The notes: a model not told the origin generated them from the letters alone. 64,000 nucleotides of DNA from Lumbricus terrestris (GCA_949752735.1 OX457036.1:14575516-14639515); one strand, 5' to 3'; shown: positions 33,759-45,745, numbered from the stretch's first letter. A program made the numbers and translations.

Positions 33759-33760
33759 GC
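33695..33760. repeat. (CTG)n trinucleotide repeat
   Basis: CTG run with CAA and CTA interruptions. On the minus strand one frame reads poly-Ala. No exon context supports translation. Confidence 0.9.
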
Positions 33761-33879
33761 GAAAGCAGCAGCGGCTTTCGGCTTCAGCGCACGCGCGCCT
33801 GGGCTTCGTCAATTTATCGACACACGCGACAGTGCAGCAGCGTCATCATGCGGGTAGAAGTATGAGCGTAGGGGACGGA

Positions 33880-33960
33880 GAGTGAGAGAACTACCCAAAG
33901 AGAGGGAGACAGAAAAACAGACAGACAGTAGACAGACAGACAGAGTGGGGTCAGAGAGAC

Positions 33961-34036
<76 letters not shown>

Positions 34037-34320
34037 CAGTAGACTGACAGTAGAGACAGACACACAGACAGACAGACAAAGTGGAGACGAAGGAGTAATA
34101 GAGAGAAAAGAGAAAAAGACAGCCAGACAGACAGACAGTAGACAGACAGATGGACAGAGGGAGGACGGAGAGAGCAAGAGAGACAGATAGACAGACAGGC
34201 AAACATACAGCGAAAGGACAAAGAAGCAGAACAACAGAGACACAAAGACGGATATACAGACAGAGAGAGAGAGAGAGCCAGAGAGACAGAGGGGCAGAGA
34301 GAGCAAGATAGATATACATA
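33880..34320. repeat. GA/CAGA microsatellite complex
   Basis: Pure (GA)n at about 33965-34035, with CAGA-rich sequence on both sides. The 200-270-codon frames on the minus strand are Leu/Ser-rich artefacts. Confidence 0.9.
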
Positions 34321-34851
34321 CGAATGCAAGGGGAGGATTGTGAGACATAAAGGAGACCGTCCACCCGACAGCAGTGCGAGAGAGAGGTGGACTTTGTCCC
34401 TCCACCCCTCCCCCTCGACCCCCACCCCGTGGAGTGGAGGGCAAAGAGAAGCAGAGAGAGAAACGGAGATAAGATGGAAGGGAATGTCGGACTTACTGAC
34501 GCACGCACGCATGGGCGGATTGACACACGCCTTAAAACTCGACAGCTGCCTCTCCAGACGGAAAAATGCGCAACATAAGCCAGACCGACGGCATGACCAT
34601 TGACCACCCTGTGACATTTAACCCACCACCCCAACGCTCACCCCCACACACTCCTGTCAGATTTCTGCATTTTAAAAAATGCATCACACTCCGATGGACA
34701 CGGACAACAATATATATAGTCGGGCAATATTTCTGCAGTCCAAAAAAAATCATTAATCTGCACGACAGGCATCGGTTTCCTGCCAAGCAGTTTGAATAAT
34801 ATGATTCATCGTAAACATTCTTTTTTAAAATTATTTTTATTTCTTGCATTT

Positions 34852-35052
34852 GCTATAGCGCCCCTTCGAGCTCTCTATATTCAGAGGCGCTCCGACTACA
34901 GCGCGGATACCGGAGTTTCACGCCGAAGCGCATAAGCAATTGCGGGTGAAGGACTTGCCCAAGGCCCCTACGCGGCGGCTTGAGGTGGATTCGAACCTAC
35001 AACCCTCCGGCTCCCATGCATTGAACTGCACCACAACACCACTGCGCCCCAC
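34852..35052 (-). repeat. tRNA-derived SINE, family 1, copy 3
   Basis: Minus-strand copy. Head GTGGGGCGCAGTGGTGTTG, box B at 34997-34987 (GGTTCGAATCC), core GGCCTTGGGCAAGTCCTTC, tail GAGCTCGAAGGGGCGCTATA, then an A/T-rich 3' tail at 34815-34850. It is probably near full length. Confidence 0.85.
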
Positions 35053-35221
35053 GTTTGTTTTGTATCTTTGCTAAATGGATAATCTGGGCGCACAGGGCAC
35101 ACGGCGATACTCAGAGACATTTTCTAAAGATTTTAGCTAACTAGTTAAGATATATTATTTTCTCTCATTTTGCATATTTTTGCAGAACCTGCTGCCGTTT
35201 CTTTTCACTAGTTTATTTGGT

Positions 35222-35612
35222 GACCGGACAAATTGGTAGCGGACAAAATGGTAGCGGACAAAATGGTATGGACTAATGGTATGGATGAAATGAAAGCTGG
35301 ATTAGTGAATTTTTATATATGAAATAGAATCTGGATTAATGAAAGATACATTACAAATGGAGGTCGGTTTAAGGAATCTTATATATGGCTGAAATTGAAG
35401 CCGGATAAATCATGAAACAGATGAATGAAAGACATCAATCCAGCTTCCATTTCTCAAGCATTTTTTCGCCAATCCGGCTTCCTTTTCTCAAATTTTTTCT
35501 TCACTAGAGCTGTATTTCAGCCACAAAAAAGTCATTCACCCTCTATTTCAGCAAAAAATACCCTCAACCAGGTTCAAAATATCCGTACCGTTTTGTCCGT
35601 ACCATTTTCTAT
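35222..35612 (+). mobile_element. Second foldback-like element (GGACAAAATGGTA family)
   Basis: The left arm has three copies of GCGGACAAAATGGTA type, then TGGACTAATGGTATGG. The right arm ends CCGTACCGTTTTGTCC and GTACCATTTTCT. The arms continue inward as weaker inverted repeats (GAAAGCTGGATTAGTGAA against CGCCAATCCGGCTTCC). It is about 390 bp and non-coding. No target duplication could be found, so the ends are approximate. Confidence 0.5.
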
Positions 35613-36034
35613 GATGGAGAGTGAAATTAACGTAGGCCTGCACAAAATTTTCACGAAATTCTAGTTCTGTGTCATTGCTACTACGTTGCTGTGATTCCAG
35701 TCATGAGCCTAATAATCAATATCTAACGTGATTATATCGCATAATTATATCTTATCGAATCCAATGTAATTTGACTTAGTTTAATACAATTGTAACTACA
35801 TTCTGTTGCCATAACACATCGAGTGCTGAACCGTCGACAGAAATCGTTTTCCTCTCGAGGAAAACAATCTGATCGGTGTAAATCTGAAGGGTCACATAAA
35901 AGTCCGTTCCAGTGGAACGGTTCCACTTGCCGAAGCACCAAATACTTCCTTGTAAGCTCTTGATGTGAAGTTACAACGATATAGAGATTATAGAGATATA
36001 AAAAGAGATATCGCGATAAAAGAATGGATACAAA

Positions 36035-36085
36035 TAGGAATAGGCAGAGACAGAGGCACAGAGGCACAGAGATAGATAGATATGC

Positions 36086-36132
<47 letters not shown>

Positions 36133-36370
36133 GACAATCAGACAGACATTGAGACATCTTCATCCCTTCAGACAGAGACAGACAAACAGACAGAGAGATA
36201 CATAGACGGGGAGAGAGACAGAGACAGACAGACAAACGAATACAGAGACAAAACATAGACAGACAGTCAGGAACAGAGACAGACAGACAGGAAAGATAGA
36301 CGGGCAGGCAGACACACAGACAGATATAGAGACAGAGAGACACATACAAAGACGGAGAGAGAGACAGAGG
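36035..36370. repeat. CAGA/GAGA-rich microsatellite
   Basis: Imperfect CAGA, GAGA and CACAGA repeats. The long minus-strand frame through it is compositional. Confidence 0.85.
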
Positions 36371-36559
36371 GGTGAGTACATAGACAATCAAGGCGTGGCA
36401 ACTGACGAGAGACGGGTGCGGCCTGTGTTCCTAACCTCGGCCCTGTTGATGTATACAGCAAGGGACGAGAGCAGCAACCGTCGCAGCACGGGCGATGGAT
36501 GAAGAATGAAGATGTCTCGTTTGCAAATCATCTCCATTCATCATACGCATCTCTTCCAA

Positions 36560-37515
36560 CTACCACCACCACCACCACCACCACCACGACCACCACCACC
36601 ACCACCACCACCACCACCACGACCACCGCCACCACGACCACCACGACCACCACGACCACCACCACCACGACCACCACCACCACCACCACCACGACCACCA
36701 CCACCACGACCACCACCACCACCACCACGACCACCACCACCACGACCACCACCACCACCACCACGACCACCACCACCACAACCACCACGACCACCGCCAC
36801 CACGACCACCACGACCACCACCACCACGACCACCACCACCACCACGACCACCGCCACCACGACCACCACGACCACCACCACCACGACCACCACGACCACC
36901 ACGACCACCACCACGACCACCACAACCACCACGACCAGCTGGTACCACGACCACCACCACAACCACCACGCCCACCACCACGACCACCACCACGACCACC
37001 ACCACCACGACCACCACCACCACTACCACCACGACCACCACCGTCACTGCCACCACAACCACCACGACCACCACCACGACCACCACCACCACGACCACCA
37101 CCACGACCACCACCACGACCACCACCACCACGACCACCACCACCACCACCACCACCACCACGACCATCACCACGACCACCACCACCACGACCACCACCAC
37201 CACAACCACCACGACCACCACGACCACCACCGTCACCACCACCACGACCACCACCGTCACCACCACCACCACCACGACCACCACGACCACCACCGTCACC
37301 ACCACCACCACGACCACCACCGTCACCACCACCACGACCACCACGACCACCGCCGTCACCACCACCACCACGATCACCACCACGACCACCACCGTCACCA
37401 CCACCACCACGATCACCACCACGACCACCGCCGTCACCACCACCACCACGATCACCACCACGACCACCACCGTCACCACCACGACCACCACCACCACAAC
37501 CACCACCGCGACCAC
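36560..37515. repeat. ACC/ACG trinucleotide minisatellite, about 955 bp
   Basis: An almost pure array of CCACCA and CCACGA units. Every frame on both strands is open for most of its length (poly-Thr, poly-Pro/Arg and poly-His/Asp on plus; poly-Val, poly-Gly/Arg and poly-Trp on minus). Such total openness follows from the base composition. The pattern of ACG among ACC changes character near 36940: CCACGACCACCACCACCA runs dominate on the left, with CACCGTCACC insertions on the right. Confidence 0.95.
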
Positions 37516-37679
37516 AACCGGGCGGACAGTCAGAACTATATGCAATTGTACCTGTAGACAGATTGACAGGCATTGCCATAGAGTGGGACGTTTACATTAT
37601 ATGCTTGCAAAAAAAACAAGAAATGTAAACTTATGTTGGGCGATAAATGACTGTAATGCGGACAGACTACACAGTGAAC

Positions 37680-37890
37680 AGATTAAGATGATGACAGCCA
37701 GACAGATATATACCGACAGATATACCGACAGACACATACACAGACGCACATGTTCGGTGCAGGTTACTATTAGCAGACAGACAGACAGACAGACACACAG
37801 AGACAGACAGACAAATACACAGACAGACACACAGACACACATATATGGGCACAAACACAGACACACAGACAGACACGGACACTTCTGCAG
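37680..37890. repeat. CAGA / CACA degenerate microsatellite
   Basis: CAGACAGA runs near 37775-37815 with CACA-rich surroundings. Confidence 0.8.
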
Positions 37891-38035
37891 GTGTCTTCCC
37901 CAAACCTGAAGCCCCCCCCCCCAGATGCAGGGGAACTCGATTAAACACTGAACGTAAAGTAAATGCAAATCCTCAAAATTAATATTATTGTCATCCTTCG
38001 CGTAAACCCCGTTGAAAAGACCAGGTGTATCGTCA

Positions 38036-38131
38036 CCAGTTGCTATATAAAATCAAGTCCACAATGACCAGGCTGCTTTGTCCGCTCCGATGCCAGGCAC
38101 GAATTCAGGGAGGTCAAGCCGAGGAGACAGC
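38036..38131. repeat. Dispersed repeat, copy 2
   Basis: Partner of 12652-12747, with about four in five bases matching by eye. Confidence 0.55.
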
Positions 38132-38517
38132 ATATTATTTACTCATCTAAATCTGAGAACCTATAATTCGTTTAGAATTGATTCTACACTGCGATTCGAC
38201 CCATAATAAAATGTAGAAACAGAATTTCTGACAGCTTACCTTCCGGCTTACCTAAAAGATTCATATGCTATACACAATTCTTTAAGAACCTCCTACATCA
38301 GCGTGACTTCTCTGTATGAAGCGATATTTAACAATTACTTATCCTCCTTACAGAACAGAACAACGCAATAATCTTGCACGACGTTTATAAACCTTCACAA
38401 CTTCACAATTAAGTCACCGGTGAAGTTTCCGACACAACTGCAACCCGCAAGCATATGACGTATAATTTATTGTAGCATAGGAATTTCCACAGTGCTATTT
38501 AAAAGAGATTAAAGCTG

Positions 38518-38553
38518 AGGACACACACGCACACGCACACGCACACACGCACA

Positions 38554-38593
<40 letters not shown>
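38518..38593. repeat. (CA)n microsatellite
   Basis: CA repeat with CGCA interruptions on the left. Confidence 0.9.
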
Positions 38594-38596
<3 letters not shown>

Positions 38597-39345
38597 CGTG
38601 GTTATAGCGTGTTCGGTGCGGCTTTATTAGCATACGACGTTGGGACTATTTTCAACCAACTCTGCACTATACGACTGCTTGTTCAAAGTGCATGCAAATA
38701 CAGCAACGATGTTCAATATCCGGTGCAGTCATTGCAAGATTCTATGCATATACAGTATGAATGGAAGGAAGTGATCACCACAACTACAGTTTTTAAGACC
38801 ACGAGATTTGCTAAATTTAAGAAAATTCAATCGACTGAAGCTGCTAACGATTTTGGATATTTGACAGTAGACCTAGCCCTCCGTGTTAAATATGATGTCG
38901 CAACGATGTCAATTCTAAATTATGAATACTATCCCACCATAAGGGTTAGATAAAATAGCAGAAAGTCCGAGGTGCGCGAACCTGTTCGTATACCATCATT
39001 CCTAATTTTTAGTCTTGAACTTATAAGGCGCCACCCGAAGGCCAAGCGCAGGGCACCAGCTTATTTAAGAGCGCTGATAGCCCGCATCGAAGTTGAAGAA
39101 AGCCTACGTTTTGAGCACAAATTATAATCACATTGGTTGTTTTCCAATTGGATTTTAAAAATGTATTGCTAGGCATATTAATCTTGAATGCAGTTTCATG
39201 GAGTATTGCTCGTCTGTCTCTTTCAACTCACCAGACTCAATAATTATTATTTACGATGTATTCGTCGCCGCTCAAAACCTTCCACCGTCATAGGCTACTT
39301 AGTACCTATACGCCATATTTATGATCTAATTTAAGTAGGCCATAT
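38594..39345. other. Unassigned; contains a 114-codon open frame
   Basis: A plus-strand frame at 38609-38953 begins MFGAALLAYDVG and ends TIRVR. It has balanced composition, unlike its microsatellite neighbours, but no recognised motif and no clear splice sites. It could be chance, a repeat remnant or part of an unknown gene. Confidence 0.2.
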
Positions 39346-39346
39346 A

Positions 39347-40120
39347 CAGGGTGGGCCAAAAAAAAGACCCCCCTAGTTTTTTTGCCCATATCTTGACCAA
39401 AAGTAAGAATTTCTAAATGAAATTTTACAGGCTCACAGGCAATTCATATTTACACATCATGGCCGGATTTCATGAAAAAATTTCAAACAAACCAAAAGTT
39501 ATGCCACTTTTAGGAAGGCTGCCCACCGTTTTTTGACGATTCAAAAACGTAACGCAACAAAAAGTAGGTTTTTGCCAATATCTTGGCCAAAAGTAAGAAT
39601 TTCGAAATGAAAATTTACAGGTTTATAGACAATTCATATTTACATATGATGGCCAGATTTCATCAAAATATTTCAAACAGAACAAAAGTTATATCACTTT
39701 TAGTGAGGCCACCCACCGTTTTTTGACTTATTTTGAATCATCAAAAAACGTAGGGTGGCCTCACTAAAAGTGATATAACTTTTGTTCCGTTTTAAATATT
39801 TTTATGAAATCTGGCCAACTTATGTAAATATGAATTGTCTATAAATCTGTAAAATTTCATTTCGAAATTCTTACTTTTGGCCAAGATATTGGCAAAAACC
39901 TACTTTTTGTTGCGCTACGTTTTTGAATCGTCAAAAACCGGTGGGTGGCCTCCATAATAGTGGCATAACTTTTGCTCTGTTTGAAATAATTTGATGAAAT
40001 TTGGCCATCATATGTAAATATGAATTGTCTATAAGACTGTAAAATTTCATGTCGTAATTCTTACTTTTGGTCAAGATATTGGCAAAAAATCTAGGGGGGT
40101 CTTTTTTATGGCCCACCCTG
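39347..40120. mobile_element. Palindromic mariner-type MITE
   Basis: The termini CAGGGTGGGCCAAAAAAAAG and its inverse are flanked by TA on each side (39345-39346 and 40121-40122), the Tc1/mariner target. Nearly the whole 774 bp is one inverted repeat centred near 39740. Each arm holds two direct copies of a module of about 190 bp (TATCTTGGCCAAAAGTAAG, GATGGCCAGATTTCATCAAA, TTTTTTGACGATTCAAAAAC). It encodes nothing. A one-armed relative lies at 9647-10085. Confidence 0.85.
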
Positions 40121-40253
40121 TATAGCTCAATTAAAATAAATATATTATATATTATGTATATAAATTATGGTATTAGCTGTTTAGACTTAAGCATATATAT
40201 ATCCTATTGAAAATGTTCTGAAATAACCATTCAAATTTTATGTCATTCATATA

Positions 40254-40337
40254 CAGGGTGGTCCATAAAAAAGTATCCCCCAACTGTCCAACATATTGGC
40301 AAAAGACCTTATGGGATACTTTTTATGGCCCACCCTG
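40254..40337. mobile_element. 84-bp minimal mariner-type MITE
   Basis: CAGGGTGGTCCATAAAAAAG at the left and its near-inverse CTTTTTATGGCCCACCCTG at the right, with TA on both sides (40252-40253 and 40338-40339). The middle (ACATATTGGCAAAAGACC) is a fragment of the larger MITE's arm. It is related to the 39347-40120 element and lies about 130 bp from it. Confidence 0.8.
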
Positions 40338-40339
40338 TA

Positions 40340-41515
40340 GTGCATTTCTTTTCAAGTCTTTCTCTAAACTTGTGTAGGCCTATTATAGCCTTAGTATGAC
40401 ATTACTGGTCTCGAAGCTCACACATGCATTGGGTGCGTCCGATATTCTGATGCATTTTATTCATGAGCTATGACCTATTTTCCGAAGCATTTTATAGCCT
40501 CATGAGTCACACACAGCAAAATAATGCATCGTATTGCGTAGGGTTTTATAGAGGGCGTTTGTTAGGCCTAAGCCTTTTAAAAGCTGCGAGGCATGTTTTG
40601 AATAAACCAGTATTTTCGTGATTCATAAAGTATATATTCTCCGAGCCACTGAGCAGTCTCTATGCAGAGACTCTAACGCACCTGCATTGAATACATACGT
40701 CAATGTATATGCGTAGAAATTGACTTTTATTGACCTGTAGCAGCTGACCTTCGAAAGGAATTATGCAGGCTTGAAAATGGACATCAAATGGACACGTGAA
40801 GCAACCGAAATTAATGACCAAATGATCACTGAATGGACATAATCGAGGGCAACCACTCAAAGACTTTTTGGTAAACAGGGGTCTAACACGTAATTAGTAT
40901 AGTTACGCATATTTTCATTCGTTCGTTCATTTTATGAATTTATATAGCGCCCTTTCAAGAAATCTACTCTAGGGCATTGCCACCCATGCAGCCATGCACG
41001 GCAAAAGAAAATGATTTGAGATATCTATGAAACAAAGATTGATTGATCAGATCGATATCTCTCTTCTTACATGTTTATTGTTTAACAACACTGCCATATC
41101 AAAGATGACTAACGTCGCCCTCCTACTTTATCCAGGCTTGGGACTGGCACTTGAAACTAGAACAGCAATCCGACGCGAGTCATAGGGCCTACACGTACGT
41201 TGTGCTGCATATAATAACCCATGTCTATGCAAAAACTAGCCCGGGGTGCTGCAGGCATACACGGTCCCTGAGCTGCATGTCCTTAAAGTATAGCCTACTC
41301 TGTTAAAACAAGTAGCCCGTTCCTGATAATAAAGACTCGGAAGTCGTGTGTTAATTCAAGAAAGACATTGTTATAATAATAATAATAAACAAATAATTAA
41401 TTAATTATTAGGTCTTGTGTCTTGTTTGTTATTATCTATGAACGTCGTTGGTGCTGTTTGGTGTCATTGTAATATTGAAAATCTCGTCGACCATAGTAAA
41501 TCCCGTGTTCATATC
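40340..41515. other. Unassigned interval with SINE-like fragments
   Basis: At 40921-40975 is a TTTATATAGCGCCCTTTC motif. At 41078-41151 are GTTTAACAACACTGCCATAT and TTTATCCAGGCTTGGGACTG, the latter shared with the SINE at 2930-3265. No gene is evident. Confidence 0.4.
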
Positions 41516-41518
41516 AAG

Positions 41519-44075
41519 CGCACGCAAACACACGCAAACACATGCAAACGCACGCAGACACACGCAAACACACGCAAACGCACGCAAACACACGCAAACA
41601 CACGCAAACGCACGCAAACGCACGCAAACACACGCAAACACACGCAAACGCACGCAGACACACGCAAACACACGCAAACACACGCAAACGCACGCAGACA
41701 CACGCAAACACACGCAAACGCACGCAGACACACGCAAACACACGCAAACGCACGCAAACGCACGCAAACACACGCAAACACACGCAAACGCACGCAGACA
41801 CACGCAAACACACGCAAACGCACGCAAACGCACGCAAACACACGCAAACACACGCAAACACACGCAAACACACGCACACACACGCAAACGCACGCAAACG
41901 CACGCAAACACACGCAAACACACGCAAACACATGCAAACGCACGCAGACACACGCAAACACACGCAAACGCACGCAAACGCACGCAAACACACGCAAACG
42001 CACGCAAACGCACGCAAACACACGCAAACACACGCAAACGCACGCAGACACACGCAAACACACGCAAACACACGCAAACGCACGCAGACACACGCAAACA
42101 CACGCAAACGCACGCAGACACACGCAAACACACGCAAACGCACGCAAACGCACGCAAACACACGCAAACACACGCAAACACACGCAGACACACGCACACA
42201 CACGCAAACGCACGCAAACGCACGCAAACACACGCAAACACACGCAAACACACGCAAACACACGCACACACACGCAAACGCACGCAAACGCACGAAAACA
42301 CACGCAAACACACGCAAACGCACGCAAACGCACGCAAACACACGCAAACACACGCAAACACATGCAAACGCACGCAGACACACGCAAACACACGCAAACA
42401 CATGCAAACGCACGCAGACACACGCAAACACACGCAAACGCACGCAAACACACGCAAACACACGCAAACACACGCACACACACGCAAACGCACGCAAACG
42501 CACGCAAACACACGCAAACACACGCAAACACATGCAAACGCACGCAGACACACGCAAACACATGCAAACGCACGCAAACGCACGCAAACACACGCAAACA
42601 CACGCACACACACGCAAACACACGCAAACACACGCAAACGCACGCAAACACACGCAAACACACGCAAACACACGTACACACACGCAAACGCACGCAAACG
42701 CACGCAAACACACGCAAACACACGCACACACACGCAAACGCACGCAAACACACGCAAACACACGCAAACACATGCAAACGCACGCAGACACACGCAAACA
42801 CACGCAAACGCACGCAAACACACGCAAACACACGCACACACACGCAAACGCACGCAAACGCACGCAAACACACGCAAACACACGCACACACACGCACACA
42901 CACGCAAACGCACGCAAACGCACGCAAACGCACGCAAACACACGCAAACGCACGCAAACACACGCACACACACGCAGACACACGCAAACACACGCAAACA
43001 CACGCAGACACACGCAAACACACGCAAACACACGCACACACACGCAAACGCACGCAAACGCACGCAAACACACGCAAACACACGCACACACACGCAAACA
43101 CATGCAAACGCACGCAGACACACGCAAACGCACGCAAACACACGCACACACACGCAGACACACGCAAACACACGCAAACACACGCAGACACACGCAAACA
43201 CACGCAAACACACGCACACACACGCAAACGCACGCAAACGCACGCAAACACACGCAAACACACGCAAACGCACGCAAACACACGCAAACACACGCACACA
43301 CACGCACACACACGCAAACACATGCAAACGCACGCAGACACACGCAAACGCACGCAGACACACGCAAACGCACGCAAACACACGCAAACACACGCACACA
43401 CACGCAAACGCACGCAAACGCACGCAAACACACGCAAACACACGCAAACACATGCAAACGCACGCAGACACACGCAAACACACGCAAACGCACGCAAACA
43501 CACGCAAACACACGCAAACACACGCACACACACGCAAACGCACGCAAACGCACGCACACACACGCACACACACGCAAACGCACGCAAACGCACGCAAACG
43601 CACGCAAACACACGCAAACGCACGCAAACACACGCACACACACGCAGACACACGCAAACACACGCAAACACACGCAGACACACGCAAACACACGCAAACA
43701 CACGCACACACACGCAAACGCACGCAAACGCACGCAAACACACGCAAACACACGCACACACACGCAAACACATGCAAACGCACGCAGACACACGCAAACG
43801 CACGCAAACACACGCACACACACGCAGACACACGCAAACACACGCAAACACACGCAGACACACGCAAACACACGCAAACACACGCACACACACGCAAACG
43901 CACGCAAACGCACGCAAACACACGCAAACACACGCAAACGCACGCAAACACACGCAAACACACGCACACACACGCACACACACGCAAACACATGCAAACG
44001 CACGCAGACACACGCAAACGCACGCAGACACACGCAAACGCACGCAAACACACGCAAACACACGCACGCACACAC
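41519..44075. repeat. 10-bp minisatellite, about 255 copies
   Basis: The unit is CACGCAAACA, with position 7 A, G or C and position 10 A or G, plus rare CATGCAAACG (CpG to TpG decay). Units keep perfect 10-bp register across nearly 2.5 kb. Larger duplications are readable from the variant order. About 520 bp starting at 42881 recurs 670 bp later, a block near 42961 recurs 180 bp later, and 41611-41770 recurs 390 bp later. All six reading frames are open (853-908 codons each), giving periodic [14 protein letters not shown] or [14 protein letters not shown] peptides. The frames are a consequence of a unit without stops and are not annotated as genes. Confidence 0.98.
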
Positions 44076-44169
44076 CGTCTCTTACACTTCATCTTATCTC
44101 ATTAATTATTAGACAACAACATAATTACGTTTATATTATATAACCTTAAATACATCATGTGCTAGTCAG

Positions 44170-44520
44170 CGCGTGCGTGTGTGCATGTATGTGTGTGTGT
44201 GCGCGTCTATGGGTGTATGTGTGCGCGTGTACGTGTGTATGTATCTGTATGTGCGTGTGTATGTGTGTATGTGTGTGCGTGTGCGTGAGCGTGTGTATGT
44301 ATCTGTATGTGCGTGTTTATGTGTGTATGTGTGTGTGCGTGTGCGTGTGTATGTATGTGTGTGTGCTGTGTATGTGTATGTGTGTGTGCGTGTGTATGTA
44401 TCTTTATGTGCGTGTGTATGTGCACGTGTATGTGTGCGTTTGTATGTATGGGTGTGTGTGGGCTGTGTGTGCTGTGTATGTGTGTGCGCGCGTGTGTGTG
44501 TATTGTATGTGAGTGTGTGA
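44170..44520. repeat. Degenerate TGTG/TATG repeat
   Basis: GT-rich with TGTGTATG and GTGCGTGTG motifs. Cys/Val-rich and His/Thr-rich frames on both strands are artefacts. Confidence 0.85.
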
Positions 44521-45090
44521 GCTAATAATAATAGAACCAGCATGACACCATAAATAGGCAGCCATTGCACCCATCTGTATGTACAAAGTTGAATTGAGAG
44601 GTACACAATAACGTAATTTAAATAAACACATAGCATACACATGCATATGTATAATAATAATTAAGAAAATTTATATGGCGCCGTAGCATGGCCATGCCGT
44701 TACAAGGGCGCCTTGCAAGGCAGCTGGCAGGCGGGATAAGCCACAGAAAATAATTACGATTTTAGCATAGAATTAAAGAGTCCACTGAGCCGGTGTCACG
44801 AAATAGACTACACCCAGTATTAATCGTATCCCCCCTAGATGAGGAGAAGTTGCAAAAAGCCACTTCCGCGTGTATTTATTTTTAAAATTAACTTCCATCT
44901 GCTTTGTTTTGAACAATGACACTGGCAGGTATGCTTATTCATATACTTCTATTGTTACCACAATGAATTTTTTGGTAAATATATGCCCCACTAGCGGGAT
45001 CATTCCCTTCGGGTATAGCCTATTGGTTCTGCCACACTCAGTATTGGTTGCTCACCTGTCCATATCATCGCAAATGTTAACTCGCAATCA
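44521..45090. other. Unassigned interval
   Basis: Contains an AATTTATATGGCGCCG motif near 44670 related to the TATATAGCGCC motif elsewhere. No gene is recognised. Confidence 0.35.
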
Positions 45091-45190
45091 ATCTCTGTGT
45101 GTACTACCCTGTAAGCAAAATTGTCTGCTTGTCTTTGGTTTTTTTGGTGGATCAATAAACCAATTGAATTGAAATTGAATTGAATTAAAT
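45091..45190 (+). mobile_element. 3' end of a CR1/L2-type LINE
   Basis: ACTACCCTGTAAGCAAAATT then GGATCAATAAACC, ending in AATTGAATTGAAATTGAAT repeats, matches the tail type of the LINE at 29050 (TTGAA repeats). It is probably a heavily 5'-truncated insertion; the left limit is uncertain. Confidence 0.5.
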
Positions 45191-45409
45191 AATTTTGCTT
45201 GCTTTAGGTTTAGGCACTTAGAACATTTAGAACACTTAAGAGCACTTAGAGGCACTAAATACATTCGAGTTGCCTTACTCTGACCAATTTTACGCATTTT
45301 TCAACAGAGGGATAGAATGTTCCCCCCACCCCACCCCGTAAAGTCTAGACCGGTATATTCCATCCGGGGATAGATTAATTCATCCCCCGGATAGCTTTAA
45401 GGGGGATAC

Positions 45410-45540
45410 AATATCACGTGACACCGGCCGATCGAATAGCGGAAGAACTTCTGTTCGAGTGGCCGAGAAAGCACGATCGCCGAAGCGCGTCCTCAACCTC
45501 CACACACGAGATCGGTTCTTTTAGACGATAGAAACCGAAG
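45410..45540 (+). promoter_or_regulatory. Possible CpG-containing promoter
   Basis: CpG-rich by contrast with its surroundings, with an extended E-box TCACGTGAC near 45413-45421 and a CGGAAG ETS-type site near 45440. A splice-acceptor-like TTCTTTTAG and the ATG at 45556 follow. This is inference from motifs only. Confidence 0.3.
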
Positions 45541-45555
45541 CCCAGTCGCCGAGGA

Positions 45556-45582
45556 ATGAGTCTCTGTGCAGCAATCGCGAAG
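45556..45582 (+). CDS. Possible first coding exon (MSLCAAIAK)
   Basis: An ATG at 45556 opens nine codons that end exactly at GCGAAG/GTAAGC, a near-consensus splice donor. The upstream sequence is CpG-rich with promoter-like motifs, unlike the repeat-filled neighbourhood. No downstream exon could be recognised, and the mariner element at 45746 would lie in the first intron. Product unknown. The alternative is chance, because nine codons carry little information. Confidence 0.25.
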
Positions 45583-45745
45583 GTAAGCTTATTACTCGGG
45601 CGCAGCTCAGAGCTTGAACTCTATACGGAATGGAACAGGGAGCCAGCGCATGGAGGATATATCACGGAAGAGCGGCGTGACGTCGCAGTATTTTTTTCTA
45701 CTGCAGACGATCCTCACCGCGATATATGCATAATGCATATATGTA

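Noticed and set aside
33809..34634. Long Leu/Ser-rich minus-strand frames resembling membrane proteins
   Set aside because: Produced by GA and CAGA repeats (CTCT, CTGT on the minus strand); not a signal peptide or transmembrane protein.
35230..35612. Membership of the GGACAAAATGGTA element in the GGACATTAG family
   Set aside because: Only GGACA is shared. Termini, interior and arm words differ, so it is listed as separate.
36499..37909. Frames of 334-467 codons (poly-Thr, Pro/Arg, Val, Gly/Trp)
   Set aside because: Direct consequence of the ACC/ACG array; six-frame openness and lack of any domain argue against a gene.
41417..44143. Very long frames (850-908 codons) on both strands
   Set aside because: They are open in every frame because the 10-bp unit contains no stop. 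The peptides are purely periodic, with no start context, splice sites or domains.
45300..45410. Foldback remnant (GGGGATAGATT, CATCCCCCGGATAG)
   Set aside because: The runs of C and G look similar, but the characteristic GGACATT/AATGTCC words are absent.
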